DNA from: Actinomycetes bacterium
GTDB taxonomy: Bacteria; Actinomycetota; Acidimicrobiia; Acidimicrobiales; Microtrichaceae
Assembly (NCBI GenBank): GCA_023423475.1
Contig: JAFAFN010000229.1
Coordinates: forward strand, 1 to 6,838
Reading direction: 5' to 3'
DNA length: 6,838 nt
Of the stretch, positions 1 through 6,523 are shown piece by piece (position 1 is the first letter of the stretch; every line of letters starts with the position of its first letter). Below the pieces are notes generated by a model that was given only the letters and a program-made list of their open reading frames with translations, was not told the origin of the DNA and made no database searches. Both the position numbers and the translations under genes were made by a program.

Positions 1-2214
1 ATCGCCGCCCGCCACGCCCTGGCTCATCCGGTCGACGGCGTGCACCCGCCTCACCGCGGCCTGCCCGTCGGCGGCGAGTACCAGTGGCGCCGCGAGGGCG
101 AGCCGCACCTGTTCGACCCGGAGACGGTCTTCCGGCTCCAGCACTCCACGCGCGCCGGCCGCTACGACATCTTCAAGAAGTACACCGAGCGCGTGAACGA
201 GCAGTCCGAGCGGCTGATGACGCTCCGCGGCCTCTTCGGCATCAGGAGCGACCGCCCCTCGGTCCCCGTCGAGGAGGTCGAGCCGGTCTCCGAGATCGTC
301 AAGCGCTTCTCCACCGGCGCCATGTCGTACGGCTCCATCTCCCAGGAGGCGCACGAGACCCTCGCCATCGCCATGAACCAGCTGGGCGGCAAGTCCAACA
401 CCGGTGAGGGCGGCGAGGACCCGGAGCGCCTGTACGACCCGGCGCGCCGGTCCAGCATCAAGCAGGTCGCCTCCGGCCGCTTCGGCGTGACCTCCGAGTA
501 CCTGGTCAACGCGGACGACATCCAGATCAAGATGGCCCAGGGCGCCAAGCCCGGCGAGGGCGGCCAGCTGCCCGGTCACAAGGTCTACCCGTGGATCGCG
601 GCGACCCGGCACTCGACGCCCGGTGTGGGCCTGATCTCGCCGCCGCCGCACCACGACATCTACTCGATCGAGGATCTGGCGCAGCTGATCCACGACCTCA
701 AGAACGCCAACCCCTCGGCACGCGTGCACGTGAAGCTCGTCGCCGAGGTCGGTGTCGGCACCGTCGCTGCGGGTGTGGCCAAGGCCAAGTCCGACGTGGT
801 GCTCATCTCCGGCCACGACGGCGGCACCGGTGCCAGCCCGCTGACCTCGCTCAAGCATGCGGGTGCGCCGTGGGAGCTCGGTCTCGCCGAGACCCAGCAG
901 ACGCTGGTCCTCAACGGTCTGCGTGACCGCATCGTGGTCCAGGCGGACGGTCAGATGAAGACCGGACGGGACGTCATCATCGCGGCGCTGCTCGGCGCCG
1001 AGGAGTTCGGCTTCGCCTCGGCACCCCTGGTGGTCTCGGGCTGCATCATGATGCGCGTCTGCCACCTGGACACCTGCCCGGTCGGCATCGCCACCCAGAA
1101 CCCGGAGCTGCGTGCGAAGTACTCCGGCAAGCCGGAGTTCGTCGAGAACTTCATGCTCTACATCGCCGAAGAGGTGCGCGAGCTGCTCGCCGAGCTGGGC
1201 TTCGCCACCCTCCAGGAGGCGGTCGGCCAGGCGCAGGTGATCGACGCCCGCGACGCGGTCGACCACTGGAAAGCCTCGGGTCTCGACCTGAGCCCCATCC
1301 TCCACGTGGTCGAGCCCCGCGACGACGACCACCTGTCGTGGCGCCGGGTGCAGGACCACGGACTCGACGCGGCCCTCGACATCACCCTGATCGAGGAGTG
1401 CCGAGAGGCGATCGACACCGGCACGCCGGTGCACCTGCGGATCCCGATCCGCAACGTCAACCGGACCGTCGGCACGATGCTCGGGCACGAGCTCACGAAG
1501 GTCCACGGTGGCGCGGGTCTGCCCGACGACTCGATCGTGATCGACTTCGACGGCTCCGCCGGCAACAGCTTCGGCGCCTTCGTGCCCGCGGGCATCACGA
1601 TGCGCCTGCACGGCGACGCGAACGACTACGTCGGCAAGGGCCTCTCCGGTGGACGCATCGTCGTGCGGCCGCCCGAGGACAGCCACGCCGGGTTCGTCGC
1701 CGAGGACAACATCATCGCCGGCAACGTCATCCTCTACGGGGCGACCCGGGGTCGGGTGTTCCTGCGCGGCGAGGTCGGGGAGCGCTTCTGCGTGCGCAAC
1801 TCGGGCGCGATCGCCGTGGTCGAAGGCGTCGGTGACCACGCCTGTGAGTACATGACCGGCGGACGCGTCGTGGTGCTCGGCCCGACGGGTCGGAACTTCG
1901 GTGCGGGCATGTCGGGCGGCATCGCCTACGTGCACGACCCCGAGGGCGAGTTCCCCTCCCGGGTGAACTTCGAGATGGTCGACTTCGACGAGATCGACGA
2001 CGTCGACGCCGAGTTCCTCAAGAGCGCGGTCACCGAGCATCTGGAACAGACCGGTTCACCCGTCGCCGAGGAGCTGCTCGGCGACTGGGACGGCGAGCTG
2101 CGGAACTTCCGCAAGGTGATGCCGAAGGACTTCAAGCGGGTGCTCGAGGCCACCAAAAGGGCCGAGGCCGAAGGACGAGACGTGATCGAAGCAGTGATGG
2201 AGGCCAGCCGCTGA
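1..2214 (+). CDS. gltB: Glutamate synthase (NADPH) large subunit, C-terminal half (5' end outside window)
   Basis: The frame is open from base 1, so this is the last 737 residues of a protein usually about 1500 long; the N-terminal glutamine amidotransferase domain and the first part of the central region are missing. GltB makes glutamate from 2-oxoglutarate and glutamine-derived ammonia in the cytoplasm. Counting residues from base 1, the FMN/2-oxoglutarate synthase domain covers about 90-430, with SYGSIS near 109, [14 protein letters not shown] near 129-142 and [10 protein letters not shown] near 271-280. The 3Fe-4S cysteines are C348, C354 and C359 (CX5CX4C, in CHLDTCPVG). The C-terminal GXGXG beta-helix domain covers about 490-645, with repeats such as [11 protein letters not shown] and [15 protein letters not shown] at base 40 lies inside conserved sequence and is not the start. 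The stop overlaps the gltD ATG by one base, as expected for translational coupling. I see no internal damage in this part. Identification is very secure. Confidence 0.97.
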   Translation: MAARHALAHPVDGVHPPHRGLPVGGEYQWRREGEPHLFDPETVFRLQHSTRAGRYDIFKKYTERVNEQSERLMTLRGLFGIRSDRPSVPVEEVEPVSEIVKRFSTGAMSYGSISQEAHETLAIAMNQLGGKSNTGEGGEDPERLYDPARRSSIKQVASGRFGVTSEYLVNADDIQIKMAQGAKPGEGGQLPGHKVYPWIAATRHSTPGVGLISPPPHHDIYSIEDLAQLIHDLKNANPSARVHVKLVAEVGVGTVAAGVAKAKSDVVLISGHDGGTGASPLTSLKHAGAPWELGLAETQQTLVLNGLRDRIVVQADGQMKTGRDVIIAALLGAEEFGFASAPLVVSGCIMMRVCHLDTCPVGIATQNPELRAKYSGKPEFVENFMLYIAEEVRELLAELGFATLQEAVGQAQVIDARDAVDHWKASGLDLSPILHVVEPRDDDHLSWRRVQDHGLDAALDITLIEECREAIDTGTPVHLRIPIRNVNRTVGTMLGHELTKVHGGAGLPDDSIVIDFDGSAGNSFGAFVPAGITMRLHGDANDYVGKGLSGGRIVVRPPEDSHAGFVAEDNIIAGNVILYGATRGRVFLRGEVGERFCVRNSGAIAVVEGVGDHACEYMTGGRVVVLGPTGRNFGAGMSGGIAYVHDPEGEFPSRVNFEMVDFDEIDDVDAEFLKSAVTEHLEQTGSPVAEELLGDWDGELRNFRKVMPKDFKRVLEATKRAEAEGRDVIEAVMEASR
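2199..2203 (+). promoter_or_regulatory. Ribosome binding site for gltD
   Basis: A perfect GGAGG lies inside the last codons of gltB, ten bases before the gltD ATG at 2214. Together with the TGATG overlap it fixes the gltD start and suggests translation coupled to gltB. The spacing is slightly long but workable. Confidence 0.6.
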
Positions 2215-3682
2215 TGGGTGATGTACGAGGCTTTCTGAAGCACGGACGGGAGCTCCCGTCACGTCGCCCGGTCCCGGTGCGGATCCTCGACTGGAACGAG
2301 GTCTACGAGAAGTTCCCCCAGGAAGACCTGCAGACGCAGGCGAGTCGCTGCATGGACTGCGGCATCCCCTTCTGCAACAACGGGTGTCCGCTGGGCAACA
2401 TCATCCCGGACTGGAACGACCTGGTCTACAAGGACCGCTGGCGCGAGGCGCTCGACCGCCTGCACGCGACCAACAACTTCCCGGAGTTCACCGGCCGCCT
2501 GTGCCCCGCACCGTGCGAGGCCGCCTGTGTGCTCGGGATCAACTCCGATCCGGTGACCATCAAGCAGGTCGAGGTCTCGATCATCGACCGCGCCTTCAAG
2601 GAGTCGTGGGTCCACCCGATCCGCCCGAGCCGGCTGACCGACAAGTCCGTCGCGATCATCGGTTCGGGCCCTGCGGGACTGGCTGCGGCACAGCAGCTGA
2701 CCCGTGCCGGCCACCGCGTGATCGTCTTCGAGCGGGCGGACCGCATCGGCGGCCTGCTGCGCTACGGCATCCCCGAGTTCAAGATGGAGAAGAAGGTCCT
2801 CGATCGTCGTCTCTCGCAGATGCGCGCCGAGGGCACCGAGTTCCGCGTCAACGTGGACGTGGCGTCGACATCACCATCGAGGAGCTGCGCGAGGAGTTCG
2901 ACGCCGTGGTGATCGCCACCGGCGCGACCCAGGCGCGTGACCTGCCGATCCCTGGCCGTGAGCTCGACGGGATCCACCAGGCCATGGAGTTCCTGCCCAT
3001 GGCCAACCGTGCCCAGGAGGGCGACTACGGCGTCGAGGACGTCGCCGTCTCGGCCAAGGGCCGCAAGGTGGTCATCATCGGCGGCGGCGACACCGGCGCC
3101 GACTGCCTGGGCACCTCGCACCGCCAGGGTGCCGAGGTCGTGTACCAGTTCGAGATCATGCCACGGCCGCCGACCGATCGGCCCGAGGCGAACCCGTGGC
3201 CGACGTGGCCCTTCACCTACAAGACCTCCTCGGCCCACGAGGAGGGCGGCGAGCGGGTGTTCGCGGTCAACACCCTCGAGTTCCTCGGCGACGACGACGG
3301 ACGAGTGCGTGCGCTCCGCTACGTCGAGGTCGAGCAGCAGATGGTGGACGGCCGCCCGAGCTTCGTGCCGGTCGAGGGCTCCGAGGTCGAGCTCGAGGTC
3401 GACCTCGTCTTCCTCGCGATGGGCTTCACCGGCCCGGAGACCAACGGGCTGCTCGACGCACTCGGGGTCGAGCTCGACCCCCGCGGCAACGTCGCACGTG
3501 ACGACGACTGGGCCAGCTCCGAAGCCGGCGTGTTCGTCTGCGGTGACGCCGGGCGCGGACAGAGCCTGATCGTGTGGGCGATCGCCGAGGGTCGCTCGTG
3601 CGCTGCCTCGGTCGACGAGTTCCTCATGGGCGAGACGGCGCTGCCCGCGCCGGTGCGTCCGACCGACCGGCCGCTCGTCTGA
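2214..3682 (+). CDS. gltD: Glutamate synthase (NADPH) small subunit, interrupted by a one-base frameshift near 2861
   Basis: GltD is the NADPH-oxidising subunit of glutamate synthase. It carries FAD and cysteine motifs for iron-sulfur clusters, and it passes electrons to GltB. The first frame (2214-2861) gives residues 1-216: cysteines C46, C49, C54, C58 and C97, C101, C105, then the FAD dinucleotide motif GSGPAG at 150-155. Conservation then continues one frame over (2861-3682), beginning [17 protein letters not shown]. This part has the NADPH-binding motif GGGDTG at about 290-295 and the C-terminal FAD motif GVFVCGDAG at about 439-447. Restoring one G gives 489 residues, the usual family length (about 480-490). 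Unrepaired, the first frame runs on for 16 unrelated residues and stops at 2912, leaving a product with only the first FAD motif. Both halves look fully conserved, so a sequencing or assembly error is more likely than old decay, though a real recent mutation cannot be excluded. The start is the ATG overlapping the gltB stop. Confidence 0.95.
2859..2864 (+). other. Frameshift site in gltD (one G apparently missing)
   Basis: The first frame reads GTG at 2859-2861 as the last homologous codon. The second frame must read GGC at 2861-2863 as the next one, so base G2861 is needed twice. The sequence GTGGCG would be repaired as GTGGGCG, giving the run [11 protein letters not shown] expected in GltD. 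The change is a one-base shortening of a G run, a common sequencing error in GC-rich DNA. No slippery heptamer or downstream structure typical of programmed -1 frameshifting is apparent. Confidence 0.85.
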
Positions 3683-3717
3683 GCGCCGCCGGCCCCGACT
3701 CGGGCGACGACGAGCTG

Positions 3718-4671
3718 TTGCTCAACGGGGGAGTCCCGCTCCGGGTCGTCATCGTGCACTGGAACCAGGTGGGTGCCTGCCTGGAGACCGTGGCGCGCTT
3801 CACCGATCGCGAGCTGCCCGTCAGGGTGACCGTGGTCGACAACGGCTCGCAGCCCTCGGCACTCGCCGAGCTGCGTGACGGGCTCGTCGGGCTCGAGGGC
3901 GTGACCCTCGTCGAGGTCGGCACCAATGCCGGGTTCGGTCCCGGCGCCAACGTGGGCCTGCGCGCCTTCCTCGACGATCCTGACGACGGCACCTGGGTCG
4001 CACTCGCCCCCCACGACGTCGATCCGTTCCCCGGCACCCTGGCGTCGATGCTCGAGGCCGCCGAGGACGAGCCGCTGGCAGGGCTCATGTGCGCGGATGT
4101 CGGCGACGGGATGACGCCGGTGATCGACCCGTACTTCGGCGGCATGGTCGTCGAGGCCTCCGCCGAGCCGCCAGAGCCCGGCACGGCCCGCTGGGAGGAC
4201 GCCGCCTACCCGCACGGCACGCTCATGCTGCTGCGCCGGGAGTGCATCGCCGAGGTCGGCGTGTTCGACGAGCGCTTCTTCTCGTACTGCGAGGAGGCCG
4301 ACCTCGCCCTGCGAGCGACCCGTGCCGGCTGGCGGGTGGGGTTGATCCGTGGCGCCCGGGTACAGAACATCCACATCGGTTCGGGCATGGCGATCGTCGA
4401 CTACCTGCAGACGCGCAACACGTTGCTGCTGGTGCAGGAGATGAGCGGCTGGTACCACGCGTTCATCCGGGCGTGCATCACCTTGATCCAGACGTTCCGG
4501 GGCGTCCGTCGACCCGAGACCCGCTCGATGATCTTCGACGCCAGGGCTCGACTGCTCGGCCTGCGTGACTTCGTGCTGCGGCGCTTCGGTCCGCCACCGT
4601 CGTCGATGATGCGCCCGCCGAGCCAGTTCGACCGCGACGTCCACGGCACCGCCGCGGACGACGCCCACTGA
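3718..4671 (+). CDS. Glycosyltransferase family 2 (rhamnosyltransferase-like)
   Basis: This is a GT-A fold enzyme that would transfer a sugar from a nucleotide-sugar donor to a glycan or lipid acceptor; donor and acceptor cannot be told from sequence. Counting from the TTG at 3718 (317 residues), the N-terminal nucleotide-binding strand is VVIVHWNQ (10-17), followed by VVDNGS (39-44) and GTNAGFGPGANVG (68-80), typical of the rhamnosyltransferase-like branch. A DVD triad at 100-102 sits where the metal-binding DXD is expected. The acceptor-side signature FDERFFSYCEEADLALRATR (183-202) and HIGSG (219-223) follow. There is no signal peptide; the hydrophobic stretch around 246-260 looks too short and mixed for a sure membrane anchor, so the protein is probably cytoplasmic or membrane-associated. 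The start is uncertain: TTG 3718 is the first plausible start after the gltD stop but lacks a clear ribosome site. GTG 3598 has GAGGG at 3587-3591 but would overlap gltD by 85 bases; GTG 3574 is also possible. Same strand and a short gap suggest read-through from gltBD. Confidence 0.9.
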   Translation: MLNGGVPLRVVIVHWNQVGACLETVARFTDRELPVRVTVVDNGSQPSALAELRDGLVGLEGVTLVEVGTNAGFGPGANVGLRAFLDDPDDGTWVALAPHDVDPFPGTLASMLEAAEDEPLAGLMCADVGDGMTPVIDPYFGGMVVEASAEPPEPGTARWEDAAYPHGTLMLLRRECIAEVGVFDERFFSYCEEADLALRATRAGWRVGLIRGARVQNIHIGSGMAIVDYLQTRNTLLLVQEMSGWYHAFIRACITLIQTFRGVRRPETRSMIFDARARLLGLRDFVLRRFGPPPSSMMRPPSQFDRDVHGTAADDAH

Positions 4672-4700
4672 CGCCGCAGCGGGACCGCGACGTCCACGGC
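4630..4700. repeat. 18-bp perfect direct repeat (4630-4647 and 4683-4700)
   Basis: GACCGCGACGTCCACGGC occurs twice, with 35 bases between the copies. The first copy encodes the end of the glycosyltransferase (DRDVHG region, within its last 14 codons). The second lies just beyond its stop codon in the convergent gap. The match ends cleanly on both sides. It could be a short tandem duplication of the gene's 3' end or a protein-coding coincidence; no function is evident. Confidence 0.7.
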
Positions 4701-4706
4701 CCGTAG

Positions 4707-4723
4707 CGCCGCCTCAGGCGGCG
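4707..4723. terminator. GC-rich hairpin between convergent genes, possible bidirectional terminator
   Basis: CGCCGCC and GGCGGCG form a perfect 7-bp stem around the three-base loop TCA (4714-4716). That loop is the minus-strand stop codon TGA of the PHP gene. The hairpin starts 35 bases after the glycosyltransferase stop, so it could end transcripts from both sides. There is no T run on either side, so it is not a classical intrinsic terminator. Hairpins without a U tract have been proposed as terminators in actinobacteria. The three-base loop is tight, and a stem this GC-rich can arise by chance in such DNA. Confidence 0.4.
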
Positions 4724-5766
4724 TGCGTGGCGGTCCAGGCGAGCAGATCGTCAGCCGACCAGGTGTTGATGATCCTCGCCGGATCGACGCCGCAGCGCAC
4801 CGCCTTGTCGCAGCCGTAGTCCTGCCACTCGAGCTGTCCCGGCGCGTGCGCGTCGGTGTCGATCGAGATGAAGCAGTTCCATTCGAGCGCCAGGGCGAGC
4901 AGCTCCTCGGGCGGATCCTGCCGCTCGGGACGGCAGTTGATCTCGACCGCGGTCCCGAACTGCGCGCACGCGGCGAAGACGAGCTCGGCGTCGAAGTGCG
5001 ACTGCGCTCGGCCCGTCCCGACGACCTTCCGACCCGTGCAGTGTCCGAGGATGTCGACATGCGGACTGGCGACCGCCATCACCATGCGGCGGGTCATCTC
5101 CTCGGCGGGCATCGACAGCTTCGAGTGGACCGAGGCCACGACGACGTCGAGCGACGCGAGCAGCTCGTCGGACAGGTCGAGTCGGCCATCCACGAGGATG
5201 TCGACCTCCATGCCGGTGAGGATCCGGAACGGGGCGAGGCGCTCGTTGACCTCGGCGATCTCCTCGAGCTGCTCGGCGAGACGCTCGGGGCTCAGGCCGT
5301 GGGCGACGGTGAGACGCGGAGAGTGGTCGGTGATCACGAGGTACTCATGGCCCAACGCCATGGCCGCCCGAGCCATCTGCTCGACGCTCGCGCCGCCGTC
5401 GGACCACGTGGTGTGCGAGTGGCAGTCGCCCTTGAGCAGACCCCGGATCGGGCCGCCGACACCGGGGTCGACCTGTGAGGCCGCCTCGAGCTTCGCCAGG
5501 TAGGCGGACGGACGAGCGAGCACCGCATCGGCGATGACGGTGCTCGTCGACGGTCCGATGCCGTCCAGCTCGGTCATCGTGCCGGCAGCGACCCGATCGG
5601 CGACCTCCTGCGCGCTCAGTCCGCGGACGACGTCGATGGCCCGGCTGAACGCCGAGACCTTCTGTCGTGGCGCGAGCCCCCGGTCGAGCAGTCGCACGGC
5701 GTCGGTCAGGCCCGCGAGCGCGAGCAGCTGCGCATCGTCGCCGTCGGGGCGGGGCTGGTCGGTCAT
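4714..5766 (-). CDS. PHP-domain metallohydrolase with PolX-like helix-hairpin-helix N-terminus
   Basis: A 350-residue protein counted from the ATG at 5766. Residues about 10-100 resemble the 8-kDa/helix-hairpin-helix region of family X DNA polymerases, with LDGIGPSTSTVIADAV at 68-83. Residues about 110-310 are a PHP phosphoesterase domain like that at the C-terminus of bacterial PolX. Its likely metal ligands are intact: H116 and H118 (DCHSHT), D123, H148 (ITDHS), E187 (GMEVD), H214 (ASVHS), H242 (GHCTGR), and D305 with H307 (DTDAH). The polymerase palm and thumb between these regions in PolX are absent, so a nuclease or phosphatase role is likelier than DNA synthesis; the substrate is unknown. 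An ATG at 5775 would add three residues, but a TACGAT -10-like element overlaps it and sits seven bases before the 5766 ATG, favouring 5766 and a leaderless message. The gene converges on the glycosyltransferase gene and diverges from the nitroreductase gene. No signal peptide is seen, so it should be cytoplasmic. Confidence 0.9.
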   Translation of the reverse strand: MTDQPRPDGDDAQLLALAGLTDAVRLLDRGLAPRQKVSAFSRAIDVVRGLSAQEVADRVAAGTMTELDGIGPSTSTVIADAVLARPSAYLAKLEAASQVDPGVGGPIRGLLKGDCHSHTTWSDGGASVEQMARAAMALGHEYLVITDHSPRLTVAHGLSPERLAEQLEEIAEVNERLAPFRILTGMEVDILVDGRLDLSDELLASLDVVVASVHSKLSMPAEEMTRRMVMAVASPHVDILGHCTGRKVVGTGRAQSHFDAELVFAACAQFGTAVEINCRPERQDPPEELLALALEWNCFISIDTDAHAPGQLEWQDYGCDKAVRCGVDPARIINTWSADDLLAWTATHAA

Positions 5767-5773
5767 CGACCTC

Positions 5774-5779
5774 ATCGTA
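5774..5779 (-). promoter_or_regulatory. Candidate -10 element of the PHP gene (leaderless)
   Basis: Read on the minus strand this is TACGAT, matching the actinobacterial -10 consensus TANNNT. It is followed by seven bases (GAGGTCG) and then the ATG at 5766, so transcription could begin at the A of the start codon. No convincing -35 box is seen upstream; the hexamer 17 bases away is the opposing -10 element. Confidence 0.45.
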
Positions 5780-5796
5780 GGTCCGCGTTGCGGCGC

Positions 5797-5802
5797 TACC
5801 GT
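5797..5802 (+). promoter_or_regulatory. Candidate -10 element of the nitroreductase gene (leaderless)
   Basis: TACCGT fits TANNNT and is followed by seven bases (CGCCGGG) and the ATG at 5810, the geometry expected for a leaderless transcript starting at the start codon. There is no purine-rich ribosome site before this ATG, which agrees with that reading. No standard -35 box is seen. Confidence 0.45.
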
Positions 5803-5809
5803 CGCCGGG

Positions 5810-6523
5810 ATGGACCCCGACGCCGCACTCGAGCTGCTCTCGACGACCAGGGCGGTGCGCCGCTACCGGGACCAGCCGATTCCCGAGTCCGACCTCTCGC
5901 GCATGCTGTTCGCCGCGACGAGGGCACCGTCGGGCTCGAACCGACAGCCGTTCCGGTTCGTGGTGCTGCGTGACGATCCCGCCGCCAGCGAGGCGCGCCA
6001 GTTGCTGGGGGACGCGGCCAGGGCCATGTGGTCCGCGAAGCGGGAACGGGACGGCTACGACCGCGGGAGCGGCGGAGAGCCTGGCTCGCGCAAGGCCCGC
6101 ACCGCCGCGACGATGCATGAGTTCGTCGACCACTTCGAGGACATCCCCGTCATCGTGCTCGCCGCCGCGGTGCGCCATCGCCCGGCCCCCGAGGAGACCC
6201 TCGGCGCCTCGGTCTACCCGGCGTGCCAGAACCTGCTGCTCGCCGCCCGGGCGCTCGGGTACGGCGGTGTGATGATGATGTGGCACGCCCTGGTCGACGC
6301 CGACCTGCGACGGGTGCTCGAGATCCCCGAGGACGTCTTCCTGGCCGCGACGATCACCCTCGGCGTGCCTCGTGGCGGCACGGGCGCGGTGCGACGACGC
6401 CCGCTCGAGGAGTTCGTCTACGAAGGCACCTGGGGCACGAGCGCGCCGTGGGTCACCGAACCCGACGACGTCGAGCACGTCGGTCGGCTCAAGGAGCGGT
6501 GGGACACTCCGCCAGGTCGATGA
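5810..6523 (+). CDS. Nitroreductase-family flavoprotein
   Basis: A 237-residue protein of the FMN-dependent nitroreductase fold. Family members use FMN and NAD(P)H (or another reductant) to reduce nitro compounds, quinones, enones or specialised metabolites, usually as cytoplasmic dimers. The FMN-phosphate-binding N-terminus is clear: TRAVRRYRDQPI at 13-24 and APSGSNRQPFRFVV at 39-52. The dimer and FMN-contact helix YPACQNLLLAARALGYGG lies at 136-153, and ITLGVPRGG with RRPLEEFVY at 182-204 forms the usual C-terminal part. A variable charged insert (about 72-105) probably forms the substrate lid. The frame is open well upstream, into DNA complementary to the PHP gene, but homology begins just after the ATG at 5810, and a promoter-like TACCGT seven bases before it supports that start. 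Its last 35 bases overlap the minus-strand partial gene. The substrate and the true electron donor (NAD(P)H or possibly F420) cannot be read from sequence. Confidence 0.92.
   Translation: MDPDAALELLSTTRAVRRYRDQPIPESDLSRMLFAATRAPSGSNRQPFRFVVLRDDPAASEARQLLGDAARAMWSAKRERDGYDRGSGGEPGSRKARTAATMHEFVDHFEDIPVIVLAAAVRHRPAPEETLGASVYPACQNLLLAARALGYGGVMMMWHALVDADLRRVLEIPEDVFLAATITLGVPRGGTGAVRRRPLEEFVYEGTWGTSAPWVTEPDDVEHVGRLKERWDTPPGR

Noticed and set aside
2855..2880. Programmed -1 ribosomal frameshifting in gltD
   Set aside because: GTGGACGTGGCG has no slippery X XXY YYZ heptamer and no obvious downstream stem, and GltD is not known to use frameshifting. A missing G is simpler.
3383..3410. Palindrome-rich run of GAGGTCGAG and GTCGAC in gltD
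   Set aside because: It encodes the ordinary EVELEVDL strand of GltD with preferred GAG/GTC/CTC codons, so the symmetry follows from codon use.
3319..4668. A 449-codon open frame on the minus strand across the end of gltD and the whole glycosyltransferase gene
   Set aside because: It is the antisense shadow of well-recognised plus-strand genes. Its composition (Arg/Gly/His/Ala-rich, no domain motif) is typical of reverse frames in GC-rich DNA.
5534..5809. Upstream extension of the nitroreductase frame by 92 codons
   Set aside because: That part is antisense to the conserved PHP gene and has low-complexity Ser/Arg/Thr composition; nitroreductase homology begins just after the ATG at 5810.
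5345..6478. A 377-codon minus-strand open frame opposite the nitroreductase and running into the PHP gene
   Set aside because: It covers two genes with clear family motifs and has no recognisable motif itself; it is a GC-driven shadow.
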